Assembly (NCBI GenBank): GCA_040382215.1
Contig: JBEIFW010000176.1
Location: forward strand, 1 to 6,723
Direction: 5' to 3'
Source of the DNA: JBEIFW01 sp040382215
GTDB taxonomy: Bacteria > Actinomycetota > Acidimicrobiia > Acidimicrobiales > Ilumatobacteraceae
Length of the DNA stretch: 6,723 nt
A program made the translations under genes and the position numbers. Of this stretch, positions 1 through 6,276 are shown piece after piece (the stretch's first letter is position 1; each line of letters begins with the position of its first letter). Under the pieces are notes generated by a model. It was not told where the DNA came from. It made no database searches and was given only the letters and a program-made list of their open reading frames with translations.

Positions 1-2
1 CC

Positions 3-401
3 GCCGGCCGGACGGCGCTGGTGCAGCCCTATCTCGCCGGCGTCGACGTCGCCGGGGAGACCGCCCTCGTCTACGTGGCAGGGGTGTTCAGCCACGCGAT
101 CCGCAAGGGTGCGATCCTCGCCGGCGACCAGGCGTTCGTCGAAGGGCTCTACGCGGCCGAGGACATCTCGGCCCGCACACCGAGCGACGCCGAACTGGCC
201 CTTGGTGCCCGAGTCGTCGCGGCGATCCCCGGTGGCGCACCCCTGTATGTGCGCGTCGACGTCGTCCCCGGGCCCGACGGCCCGGTCGTGCTCGAGGTCG
301 AGGCGTGCGAACCCTCGCTGTTCTTCGCCCACGCCCCCGGCTCGGCCGACCGGTTCGCTTGCGCGTTGATCGCCCGTCTGGACGCCACACCCCTCACCTA
401 G
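3..401 (+). CDS. ATP-grasp domain protein, C-terminal fragment (5' end outside window)
   Basis: This is the last 132 residues of a protein whose frame is open from the first complete codon at position 3, so its start lies upstream of the window. The visible part resembles the C-terminal half of RimK/glutathione-synthetase-like ATP-grasp ligases. It opens with VQPYL followed by the GETALVYVAGVFSHAIRKG block typical of the nucleotide-binding beta strands. It later has a YVRVDVV strand and then LEVEACEPSLFF, which matches the strand that supplies the acidic metal ligands of the fold. Many family members have Glu-x-Asn there; here the pattern is Glu-x-Glu, and I believe that occurs in a subset of the family. 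Such enzymes join a carboxylate to an amine or thiol via an acylphosphate using ATP-Mg. The substrate cannot be deduced. The HAD phosphatase gene starts 9 nt after the stop, so the two may be partly co-transcribed. Confidence 0.8.
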   Translation, partial: AGRTALVQPYLAGVDVAGETALVYVAGVFSHAIRKGAILAGDQAFVEGLYAAEDISARTPSDAELALGARVVAAIPGGAPLYVRVDVVPGPDGPVVLEVEACEPSLFFAHAPGSADRFACALIARLDATPLT

Positions 402-404
402 GGT
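399..404 (+). promoter_or_regulatory. Putative -10 box TAGGGT for a leaderless HAD phosphatase transcript
   Basis: TAGGGT matches the actinobacterial -10 consensus TANNNT and lies 6 nt before the GTG at 411, which would put the transcription start at or next to the start codon. It physically includes the TAG stop codon of the preceding ATP-grasp gene. I see no good -35 hexamer at the usual distance. There is also no clear Shine-Dalgarno sequence before GTG 411, which fits leaderless translation. This is inferred from position and from the same arrangement before two other genes here. Confidence 0.45.
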
Positions 405-410
405 GCAGGC

Positions 411-1232
411 GTGAGCGAGATGGAGCTCTACCGGTCGCGCCGTTCGGCCGCCTTCTTCGACCTCGACCGCACCCTGATCGCCGGCTCGTCGGCGTTCACC
501 TTCGGGGTCGCTGCGTGGCGCCACGATCTGGTGCCCACCGGCCAGTTCGCCCGCGATGCGCTCGGCGCGGTTGCGTTCCGGCTGAGCGGTTCCACCGACG
601 GCACCACCGACAAAGTGCGCGACCGGATGCTGCGCGCCGTCACCGGCACCCGCCAGGCCGACCTCGTTGCGCTCAACGCCGACATCATTCCGAAGCTGGT
701 CGACCGGGTCCGCACCGAGGCCCGCTCCCTGCTCGACCTGCACCGCCGGGCCGGGCGCGACACGTTCATCGTGTCGGCCTCCCCGATCGAACTCGTCGAG
801 CCGCTCGCCACCGGCCTGGGCATGACCGGCGGGATCGGCACCGTGGCCGAGGTGGCCGACGGTGTCTACACCGGCGAGCTCGTCGGCCCGTTCTGCTACG
901 GCGAGGGCAAGGTCGCCGCGATCACCGAGCTCGCCGAGTGGGAGGGCTACGACCTCGCGCTCTGCTACGCCTACAGCGATTCGGCGAGCGACCTGCCGAT
1001 GCTCGAATGCGTCGGGCACCCCGTCGCCGTCAACCCCGACGCCGCGCTTGCGCGAGTGGCCGGCGAGCGGGGCTGGCCGGTGGTGGTGTTCTCCCGGCGC
1101 ACCAAGCAGTTGATCCGGCGCACCACCGCCGGCGCCGGTGCCGTGGCCCTCACGGGCGCCGCCTTCGCCGCCGGGGTGAAGCTCGGCGCCCGCCGGCTCA
1201 GTCCGCTGGTCGGCCTTCGAGGGCGGCGTTGA
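411..1232 (+). CDS. HAD-IB family hydrolase (SerB-like phosphatase)
   Basis: This is a 273-residue haloacid dehalogenase superfamily phosphatase with all four motifs. Motif I is FFDLDRTL at residues 15-22, with nucleophile Asp17 and acid/base Asp19. Motif II is FIVSAS at 119-124, with Ser122. The motif III lysine is Lys167 in GEGKVAAI. Motif IV is YSDSASDLPML at 188-198, with Asp190 and Asp194 as metal ligands. The cap inserted between motifs I and II makes it subclass IB, which includes phosphoserine phosphatase. Family members hydrolyse small phosphomonoesters through a phospho-aspartate and Mg2+. The substrate is unknown, and I would not call it SerB. Residues about 239-256 form an Ala/Gly-rich hydrophobic stretch flanked by Arg/Lys, a possible membrane-touching tail. 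The start is taken at GTG 411 (ATG 420 is an alternative) because of the -10-like box just upstream. Its last 35 bp overlap the 3' end of the opposing crotonase gene. Confidence 0.88.
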   Translation: MSEMELYRSRRSAAFFDLDRTLIAGSSAFTFGVAAWRHDLVPTGQFARDALGAVAFRLSGSTDGTTDKVRDRMLRAVTGTRQADLVALNADIIPKLVDRVRTEARSLLDLHRRAGRDTFIVSASPIELVEPLATGLGMTGGIGTVAEVADGVYTGELVGPFCYGEGKVAAITELAEWEGYDLALCYAYSDSASDLPMLECVGHPVAVNPDAALARVAGERGWPVVVFSRRTKQLIRRTTAGAGAVALTGAAFAAGVKLGARRLSPLVGLRGRR

Positions 1233-2040
1233 AGCGCGGGGAGCGCTTCTCCCGGAACGACCGGGCGCCCTCCCGGGCGTCGGGATGGTGGTCGGTGATC
1301 CCGGTCCGCAGCGCGATGTCCTCGCACGCGTGGGCGAAGTCGGTCTCCGAGGCCACGTAGACGGCCCGCTTCAGCAGCCGCATCGCCACCTGCGGTCCAT
1401 CGGCCATCTCGGTCGCGAGCGTCAACGCCCGCCCCAGCAGCTCTTCCGGGGGGCAGACCTCCGACACCAGCCCCATCGCCAGTGCCTCGCCGGCATCGAC
1501 GATCCGCTTGCGCAGCAGGAACTCCATGGCCCGAGCCACCCCAAGCAGTTGCACCAGCAACCAGTGCCCGCCCTCGTCGGGGAGCAGCGCGAACCGCAGT
1601 GTCGCGCTGCCCAGGCGCGCCGAGCTCGACGCGATCCGCAGGTCGCAGGCCAGCGCCAGCGACAGTCCGGTCTGGATGGCCGGGCCGTTGATCGCCGCGA
1701 TCGTCACCTTGTCGAGCGCCCGGATCGCCTGGTTGACCGCCTGCGAGTACACGCGCAGGGCCTCGGCGGTGCCGATCGCGGTGTCGTGACCGCCGCCGAT
1801 GCGGGGCACGGTGGTGGGGTCGTCGTGGTGGTAGTCGACGAGGTCGTCACCGGCCACGAAGGCCCGACCGGTGCCGGTGAACACCACCACCCGGATCGAG
1901 TCGTCGAGTTGCGCGGCGGTGAGGAACTCCACGAGGTCGCGCTTCATGGCCTGGGTCATGGCGTTCAGGCGCTCGGGCCGCTCGAAGGTGACGAGCGCGA
2001 TGCCCGGCTCGTGACGGGCGACGGTGAATCCGGCGGGCAT
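1198..2040 (-). CDS. Crotonase-fold protein (enoyl-CoA hydratase/isomerase family), downstream gene of pair
   Basis: The 280-residue product has the usual crotonase length and layout. The first oxyanion-hole loop is FVAGDDL at residues 61-67 and the second is in NGPAIQTG at 118-125, followed by LALACDLRIAS. The C-terminal signature FREKRSPRF is at 262-270. These loops stabilise a CoA-thioester enolate, so an acyl-CoA substrate is expected. The two glutamates of classical enoyl-CoA hydratase (Glu144 and Glu164 in the rat enzyme) align by eye with Ser127 and Thr147. PDEGG at 154-158 instead offers Asp155/Glu156 at the position used by PaaG-like and yeast-type enoyl-CoA isomerases. Isomerase or another crotonase reaction is therefore more likely than simple hydration. 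ATG at 2040 lies 3 nt after the stop of the upstream crotonase, with AGGGG 9 nt before it, indicating translation from a shared mRNA. The 3' end overlaps the convergent HAD gene by 35 bp. Confidence 0.9.
   Translation of the reverse strand: MPAGFTVARHEPGIALVTFERPERLNAMTQAMKRDLVEFLTAAQLDDSIRVVVFTGTGRAFVAGDDLVDYHHDDPTTVPRIGGGHDTAIGTAEALRVYSQAVNQAIRALDKVTIAAINGPAIQTGLSLALACDLRIASSSARLGSATLRFALLPDEGGHWLLVQLLGVARAMEFLLRKRIVDAGEALAMGLVSEVCPPEELLGRALTLATEMADGPQVAMRLLKRAVYVASETDFAHACEDIALRTGITDHHPDAREGARSFREKRSPRFNAALEGRPAD
1231..1249. terminator. Perfect 7-bp hairpin at the HAD/crotonase convergence
   Basis: GAAGCGC (1231-1237) and GCGCTTC (1243-1249) form a perfect 7-bp stem around a 5-nt loop. 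The stem begins on the second base of the HAD gene's TGA stop. No T-run follows on the + strand. It could end HAD transcription as a U-less hairpin between converging genes. The same bases encode KRSPRF in the crotonase on the other strand, where AAG CGC and CGC TTC are complementary, so the symmetry may simply come from coding. Confidence 0.3.
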
Positions 2041-2043
2041 CGC

Positions 2044-2850
2044 TCAACGCCCCTGGAACACGGCGGGACGTTTCTGCAGGAACGCCGCCGCGGCTTCCTT
2101 CGCATCCGCGGTGCGGCCGACACGGATGTGTCGTTCGGCCTCGCGGTCGAGCAGCGCCGCGAAGTCCATGTGCAGCGCGTCGTTCAGGTTGGCCTTGATC
2201 GCGGCGAGCGTCAGCGGTGCGAAGCCGGCTGCGCGCGCTGCTCGGGCCCGCACGACGTCGAGCAGGTCGGCATCGTCGACGACGGCGGTGACCAACCCGA
2301 TGCGCTCGGCCTCGGCGGCGGTGAACTTCTCGGCCATCAGGTACAGCTCGCGGGCCTTGGCCGGCCCGACGATGCGGGGCAGGGTCCAGGTGCCGCCGAA
2401 GTCGCCGGACAACCCCGCCGTCATGAACGCCGTGTTGAACACCGCCGAGCGGGCCGCGTAGCGGATGTCGCAGGCGCAGGCCCAGGCCAGACCGGCGCCC
2501 GCGCATGGACCGTTGATCGCGGCGATCGTCACTTTGGGCATGTCGCGCAACAGCTGCGAGGTGCGCATCCGGCTGCGCAACCGGGCGATGTCGGACTCGA
2601 TCGGCCGGGGTCGGCCGCTCGCCGGATCGGGCGCCCGGGACGCCATGCCGCCGAGGTCGCCCCCGGCGCAGAACCCTCGGCCGGCGCCGGTGAGGATCAC
2701 CGCCCGCACTCCGTCGTCGGACGCAGCACGCTCGAACGCGTCGAGCGCCCCTTCGATCAGGTCCGGGCTCATGGTGTTCAGGTGCTCGGGTCGGTTGAGC
2801 GTCACGGTGGCCACGCCCCCGTCCAGCTCGTAGCGCACGACTTCGTCCAT
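2044..2850 (-). CDS. Crotonase-fold protein (enoyl-CoA hydratase/isomerase family), upstream gene of pair
   Basis: This 268-residue protein has the crotonase layout: LNRPEHLNTM near residues 18-27, oxyanion loop FCAGGDL at 60-66, a second oxyanion loop in NGPCAGAG at 113-120, then CDIRYAA, and FLQKRPAVFQGR at the C-terminus. The rat-hydratase glutamate positions align with Ala122 and Phe142, so neither is present. GLSGDFGGTW at 146-155 keeps Asp150 at the isomerase-type acidic position. The motif resembles that of many actinobacterial EchA-like proteins of unsettled function. An acyl-CoA substrate is expected, but the reaction is open. The start is ATG 2850, because GAGGAGGGG lies just upstream and the conserved N-terminus begins there. 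A start 29 codons further out would overlap the divergent oxidoreductase gene. It is the first gene of a two-gene operon. It shares the block KVTIAAINGP with its neighbour, but elsewhere the two are well diverged, so this is not a recent duplication. Confidence 0.9.
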   Translation of the reverse strand: MDEVVRYELDGGVATVTLNRPEHLNTMSPDLIEGALDAFERAASDDGVRAVILTGAGRGFCAGGDLGGMASRAPDPASGRPRPIESDIARLRSRMRTSQLLRDMPKVTIAAINGPCAGAGLAWACACDIRYAARSAVFNTAFMTAGLSGDFGGTWTLPRIVGPAKARELYLMAEKFTAAEAERIGLVTAVVDDADLLDVVRARAARAAGFAPLTLAAIKANLNDALHMDFAALLDREAERHIRVGRTADAKEAAAAFLQKRPAVFQGR

Positions 2851-2854
2851 CGGT

Positions 2855-2863
2855 CCCCTCCTC
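2855..2863 (-). promoter_or_regulatory. Strong Shine-Dalgarno sequence of the upstream crotonase
   Basis: Read on the minus strand this is GAGGAGGGG, with its GAGGAGG core 6 nt before ATG 2850. It is the best ribosome binding site in the window and fixes the start of the upstream crotonase at 2850. I could not find a convincing -10 box for this operon in the 58-bp divergent gap, so its promoter may lie inside the start of the oxidoreductase gene. Confidence 0.75.
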
Positions 2864-2895
2864 GACGACGCACCGCATGATCCCACCCCTGCAGG

Positions 2896-2901
2896 TACGG
2901 T
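2896..2901 (+). promoter_or_regulatory. Putative -10 box TACGGT for a leaderless oxidoreductase transcript
   Basis: TACGGT fits TANNNT and is separated by 7 nt from GTG 2909, the spacing expected if transcription starts at the start codon. No purine-rich ribosome binding site stands at a normal distance from this GTG, and no clear -35 element is visible. It lies in the 58-bp gap between the divergent oxidoreductase and crotonase genes. Confidence 0.5.
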
Positions 2902-2908
2902 CGCATCC

Positions 2909-3922
2909 GTGGCAGCTCCGACCCTTGCCGGGATCACGTCCGGCTCCCTTGCCGTGCTCGGCGTGCCCCGCCTCGTCGAGGTTGCGGGCGTTGCGGCCGA
3001 ACTCGGTTACGGCTCGTACTGGACGGCCGAGGCCAACGGCACGGAGTCGTTCTCGCTGTTGGGCGCCGTCGGTGCTGCGAGCCCGGACTCGCTCGCGCTG
3101 GCGACGGGCATCGTCCCGGTCCAGGTGCGCTCGGCACCGCTGGCGGCGATGGCGGCGGCCACCTTGCAGGCGCTGCACCCCGAGCGTGACATCTGGCTCG
3201 GGATAGGGATGTCCTCGCCGGTGATCACCGGCCGCTGGCACGGCGTGCCCTACGGCGAGCGCCCGCTTGCCCGCATCCGCGAGTACGTCGAGGTACTGCG
3301 GGCCTGCCTGTCGGGCGAGCGGGTCGATCATCGCGGCGACGCCTATCGGATCGGCGGGTTCCGCCTCGGGGTGCGCCTCGGGGAGCGGCGCCCGAAGATC
3401 GCGCTCGCCGCACTGAACGACGGGATGCTTCGGCTCGCCGGGGAGGTGGCCGACGGTGTGCTGCTCAACTACCTGCCGGCCCGCCATGTCGCCTACTGCG
3501 CCGAGCGGATCGCCGAGGGCGTCGCTCGGTCCGGGCGAACCGACGGCGGACCCACCGTGTTCGCCTATGCACACGCCTGCGTGGGCGACCGTGCCGAGGG
3601 CGACGGTCCGGCCCGGCGCGACCTGCTCAACTACGCGATGGCCGACGGATACCGACGCCAGTTCGCCCGGGCCGGCTACGCCGAGGAGATGGCCGAGCTC
3701 GAGGCGCGAATCGCGGCGGGTGACAAGGCCGACGCCACGGTCGCTGCGATCAGCGACCGCATGGTCGACGAGATCGACACCATCGGCGACGCCGCCCACG
3801 TGCGGTCCTTCGTTGCGTCCTACCGGACGGCAGGGGCGGTGCCGGTGCTGATGCCGTTGCCCTGGGCGCGCGACCGGTGGGGTGCCACCGTGGCCACGCT
3901 GGAGGCCGCCGCCGGCGTGTGA
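2909..3922 (+). CDS. Luciferase-like (LLM class) F420-dependent oxidoreductase
   Basis: The 337-residue product looks like a bacterial-luciferase-fold TIM barrel of the F420-dependent LLM class. Supporting segments in order are SYWTAEANGTESFSLLGAVG near residues 36-55, the strand ALATGIVPVQVRSAP at 63-77, WLGIGMSSPV at 96-104 followed by the WHG-containing loop, REYVEVLRACLSGE at 124-137, and KIALAALNDGMLRLAGEVAD at 163-182 followed by GVLLNYLP. These are the usual landmarks of the family, including the late strand and helix that hold the cofactor phosphate. Relatives transfer hydride between reduced F420 (or sometimes flavin) and alcohols, aldehydes or unsaturated substrates in the cytoplasm. 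F420 rather than FMN use is inferred from the actinobacterial setting. The substrate is unknown. The divergent crotonase operon suggests acyl-CoA or lipid-related chemistry. The start GTG 2909 is supported by a -10-like box 7 nt upstream. Confidence 0.85.
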   Translation: MAAPTLAGITSGSLAVLGVPRLVEVAGVAAELGYGSYWTAEANGTESFSLLGAVGAASPDSLALATGIVPVQVRSAPLAAMAAATLQALHPERDIWLGIGMSSPVITGRWHGVPYGERPLARIREYVEVLRACLSGERVDHRGDAYRIGGFRLGVRLGERRPKIALAALNDGMLRLAGEVADGVLLNYLPARHVAYCAERIAEGVARSGRTDGGPTVFAYAHACVGDRAEGDGPARRDLLNYAMADGYRRQFARAGYAEEMAELEARIAAGDKADATVAAISDRMVDEIDTIGDAAHVRSFVASYRTAGAVPVLMPLPWARDRWGATVATLEAAAGV

Positions 3923-3979
3923 TCCGTGGTGGCGCGGGGTGGATCGGCAATCGGCCGGTGCGCACGGACCCGTCGCCGC

Positions 3980-3985
3980 TACCCT
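3980..3985 (+). promoter_or_regulatory. Putative -10 box TACCCT for a leaderless metG-tatD transcript
   Basis: TACCCT fits TANNNT and ends 7 nt before GTG 3993, exactly the arrangement seen before the oxidoreductase gene. The 70-bp gap after the oxidoreductase stop shows no Shine-Dalgarno sequence near the GTG, no obvious -35 hexamer and no strong terminator hairpin. The box supports GTG 3993 as the metG start and an independent metG promoter. Confidence 0.5.
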
Positions 3986-3992
3986 CGCCGGC

Positions 3993-5498
3993 GTGGGCCG
4001 CTTCTACGTCACCACCCCGATCTACTACGTGAACGCGGCGCCGCACGTCGGCCACACGTACACCACCGTCCACGCCGACGCGCTCGCCCGCTGGCACCGC
4101 CTGATCGGCGACGAGGTGCTGTTCCTCACCGGCACCGACGAGCATGGTCTCAAGATCCAGCGAGCCGCCGAGGCCGAAGGCAAGGCCCCCGAGGCGTGGG
4201 CCGGCGAGGTGGCCGAAACGTTCAAGGCTGCGTGGTCGCTGCTCGGCATCTCCAACGACGACTTCATCCGCACCACCGAACCCCGCCATCGAGTCGCCGT
4301 GCAGACGCTGCTCGAAGCCTGCCGGGCCAACGGCGATATCTACGAGGGCACCTACGAGGGCCTGTACTGCGTGTCGTGCGAGGCCTACTACGAGCCGACC
4401 GACCTCCTCGACGGCGACCGCTGCCCGATCCACAAGCGGCCGGTCGAAGCGGTGCGCGAGCCCAATTACTTCTTCGCGCTGTCCCGCTACGAGCAGCGCC
4501 TGATCGACTGGCTCGAGGCCAACCCCGAAGCGATCACGCCGGCGTCGAAGCGCAACGAGGCGATCGGCTTCATCCGCCAGGGCCTCCGGGACTTCTCGAT
4601 CTCCCGCACGTCGCTCACGTGGGGCATCCCGATCCCGTGGGATCCGGCGCACGTCACGTACGTGTGGTTCGACGCGCTCACGAACTACTGCACCGCAGCG
4701 GGCTACGGTGCCGACCCCGACCGATTCGAACACTGGTGGCCCCACGTCCACCACCTCGTCGGCAAGGACATCCTGCGGTTCCACTGCGTGTACTGGCCGG
4801 CGATGCTGCTGTCGGCCGGGCTGCTGCCACCCCGGGTGCACGTCCACGGGTTCCTGCTCGTCGGCGGCGAGAAGATGTCCAAGACGGGGTTCGGGCAGAT
4901 CAGCCCGCAGTTGCTGGTGAACACCTTCGGCGTCGACGGTGTCCGCTACCACTTGCTGCGTGACCTGCCGTTCGGCCCGGACAGCGACTTCACCCACGAA
5001 GGAATGATCGCCCGCTACAACGCCGATCTGGCCAACAATCTCGGCAACCTGCTGTCCCGGGTGGCCACGGTGGTCGGGCGCAAGTGCGCAGGGATCGGCC
5101 CCGCACCTTCGGCCGACAGCCCGCTCGCCGCCGTCGCCGCCGACGCCGTGGCCCGGGCCCGTGCCGCCTGGGACGACGTGGCGTCGCACGAGGCGCTCGA
5201 GGCCACCTGGTCGATCGTGCGGGCCACCAACGCATACCTCGAGACCAACGAGCCGTGGAAGGCCGAGCCCGGTCCGGCGCTTGACGCGGTGATGGGCGAT
5301 GCGCTCGAAGCGCTGCGCATCGTCGCGGTGCTCGCCTCGCCCGCCATCCCGGCGACCTCGCAGGCGATCTGGTCCCGGCTCGGGCTCGCCGGCCTCGTTG
5401 AGGACTGCCGGGTGCCCGCCGACGTGGCCTGGGGCGGATATCCAGGCGGGTTGCCGGTGACCAAAGGTGAGCCGCTGTTCCCCCGCCTGCAGGCCTGA
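3993..5498 (+). CDS. metG: Methionyl-tRNA synthetase
   Basis: This is a class I aminoacyl-tRNA synthetase of 501 residues that charges initiator and elongator tRNA-Met with methionine using ATP. The N-terminus FYVTTPIYYVNAAPHVGHTYT carries the HIGH-type signature as HVGH (18-21), and FLTGTDEHG (44-52) follows. A zinc-type insert uses Cys126-x2-Cys129 and Cys144-x2-His147. YVWFDALTNY (223-232) and the LVGKDILRFH region (255-264) belong to the methionine/ATP pocket. The KMSKS loop appears as KMSKT (294-298), a conservative Ser-to-Thr change. The alpha-helical anticodon domain follows from about residue 335 (RYNADLANNLGNLLSR). There is no C-terminal tRNA-binding or dimerisation extension, as in other short MetG forms. 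GTG 3993 is chosen because homology begins at GRFYVTTPIYYVN; the open frame extends upstream to 3882 but that part overlaps the oxidoreductase gene. tatD follows after 5 nt. Confidence 0.97.
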   Translation: MGRFYVTTPIYYVNAAPHVGHTYTTVHADALARWHRLIGDEVLFLTGTDEHGLKIQRAAEAEGKAPEAWAGEVAETFKAAWSLLGISNDDFIRTTEPRHRVAVQTLLEACRANGDIYEGTYEGLYCVSCEAYYEPTDLLDGDRCPIHKRPVEAVREPNYFFALSRYEQRLIDWLEANPEAITPASKRNEAIGFIRQGLRDFSISRTSLTWGIPIPWDPAHVTYVWFDALTNYCTAAGYGADPDRFEHWWPHVHHLVGKDILRFHCVYWPAMLLSAGLLPPRVHVHGFLLVGGEKMSKTGFGQISPQLLVNTFGVDGVRYHLLRDLPFGPDSDFTHEGMIARYNADLANNLGNLLSRVATVVGRKCAGIGPAPSADSPLAAVAADAVARARAAWDDVASHEALEATWSIVRATNAYLETNEPWKAEPGPALDAVMGDALEALRIVAVLASPAIPATSQAIWSRLGLAGLVEDCRVPADVAWGGYPGGLPVTKGEPLFPRLQA

Positions 5499-5503
5499 GC
5501 CCC

Positions 5504-6265
5504 GTGTGGACCGACAGCCACTGCCATCTCGACGACGCCTACGGCTACGACGGTGGCGTCGAGGGCGCGCTGGCCCGCGCCCGGGCAGTCGGCGTCGGGG
5601 CGTTCGTCACGGTCGGTTGTGACCGGTCCTCGAGCCTCGCTGCGATCGCCGCTGCCGCCGCCCACCCCGACGTGCGCGCCACCGTAGGGCTCCATCCCCA
5701 CGACGCCCGCCACGGTCTCGCCTCGATCCGCGACCTGTGGGACACGCCGGGGCTCGTTGCCGTCGGCGAGTGCGGCCTCGACTACCACTACGACCATTCG
5801 CCCCGGGACGTGCAGCGGGAGGTGTTCGCCGAACAGGTCGCCGAGGCGATCGGCCGCCGCCTCCCGCTCGTGGTCCACACCCGCGAGGCCTGGGACGACA
5901 CCTTCGAGGTGTTCGCCGCAGTGGGCGTCCCGCCGGTGACGATCTTCCACTGCTTCTCCGGCGGCCCCGGCGAGGCCCGGCGTTGCCTCGAACTCGGCGC
6001 GTACCTCTCGTTCTCGGGCATCGTGTCGTTCCGCACCGCCCAGGACGTGCGCGACGCGGCCCGCCTCTGCCCGGCGGATCGCCTTCTGGTGGAGACCGAC
6101 AGCCCCTACCTTGCGCCGGTGCCACACCGGGGGCGGCGCAACGAGCCGGCGCTGCTGCCGGCGGTCGGTGCCGCCCTGGCCGAGGCGCGCCAGGAGGCCG
6201 TGGAGGTCGTGGCCGAGCACACCCGGCGCAACGCCGATGTTGCGTTCGGCGGGTCGCCTGCCTAG
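5504..6265 (+). CDS. tatD: TatD-family metal-dependent hydrolase / DNase
   Basis: This 253-residue amidohydrolase-superfamily TIM barrel shows every TatD metal-site motif: DSHCHLD at 4-10 (His6, His8), VGLHPHDA at 61-68, VGECGLDYH at 87-95 (Glu89), VVHTREA at 123-129 (His125), FHCFSG at 148-153 (His149) and ETDSPYLAP at 197-205 (Asp199). It ends with the PHRGRRNEP loop, typical of the family. TatD proteins are cytoplasmic 3'-5' exonucleases acting on DNA or RNA ends, linked in other bacteria to repair and degradation; some relatives act as D-aminoacyl hydrolases. GTG 5504 lies 5 nt after the metG stop, with GCAGG about 10 nt upstream and no -10-like box, so it is read from the metG transcript. 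The metG-tatD order is common across bacteria. Confidence 0.95.
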   Translation: MWTDSHCHLDDAYGYDGGVEGALARARAVGVGAFVTVGCDRSSSLAAIAAAAAHPDVRATVGLHPHDARHGLASIRDLWDTPGLVAVGECGLDYHYDHSPRDVQREVFAEQVAEAIGRRLPLVVHTREAWDDTFEVFAAVGVPPVTIFHCFSGGPGEARRCLELGAYLSFSGIVSFRTAQDVRDAARLCPADRLLVETDSPYLAPVPHRGRRNEPALLPAVGAALAEARQEAVEVVAEHTRRNADVAFGGSPA

Positions 6266-6276
6266 CGTTCGGGTCT

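Noticed and set aside
1285..2880. 531-codon open frame on the + strand across both crotonase genes
   Set aside because: It is antisense to two clear crotonase genes, and its translation is Arg/Gly/His/Val-rich without any family motif. Long antisense frames are expected at this GC content.
2851..2937. N-terminal extension of the upstream crotonase to a start at 2937
   Set aside because: It would overlap the divergent oxidoreductase start, the added residues show no crotonase homology, and the strong ribosome binding site points to ATG 2850.
1847..3799. 650-codon open frame on the minus strand
   Set aside because: It covers the oxidoreductase gene antisense and the upstream crotonase in the wrong frame. 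The product is a repetitive Arg/Gly/Ala/His mixture with no recognisable domain.
3923..3968. TCCGTG...CACGGA inverted repeat and the 8-bp palindrome GTGCGCAC (3958-3965) between the oxidoreductase and metG
   Set aside because: The 6-bp arms are 34 nt apart, and the short GC palindrome is expected by chance here. Neither is persuasive as a terminator or operator.
3882..3992. N-terminal extension of metG to 3882
   Set aside because: The 37 extra residues are Trp/Pro/Arg-rich, overlap the end of the oxidoreductase gene and precede the conserved MetG N-terminus.
3750..5189. 479-codon minus-strand open frame opposite metG
   Set aside because: It is a shadow of metG, with Val/Gly/Arg/Asp-rich composition and no motifs or supporting start signals.
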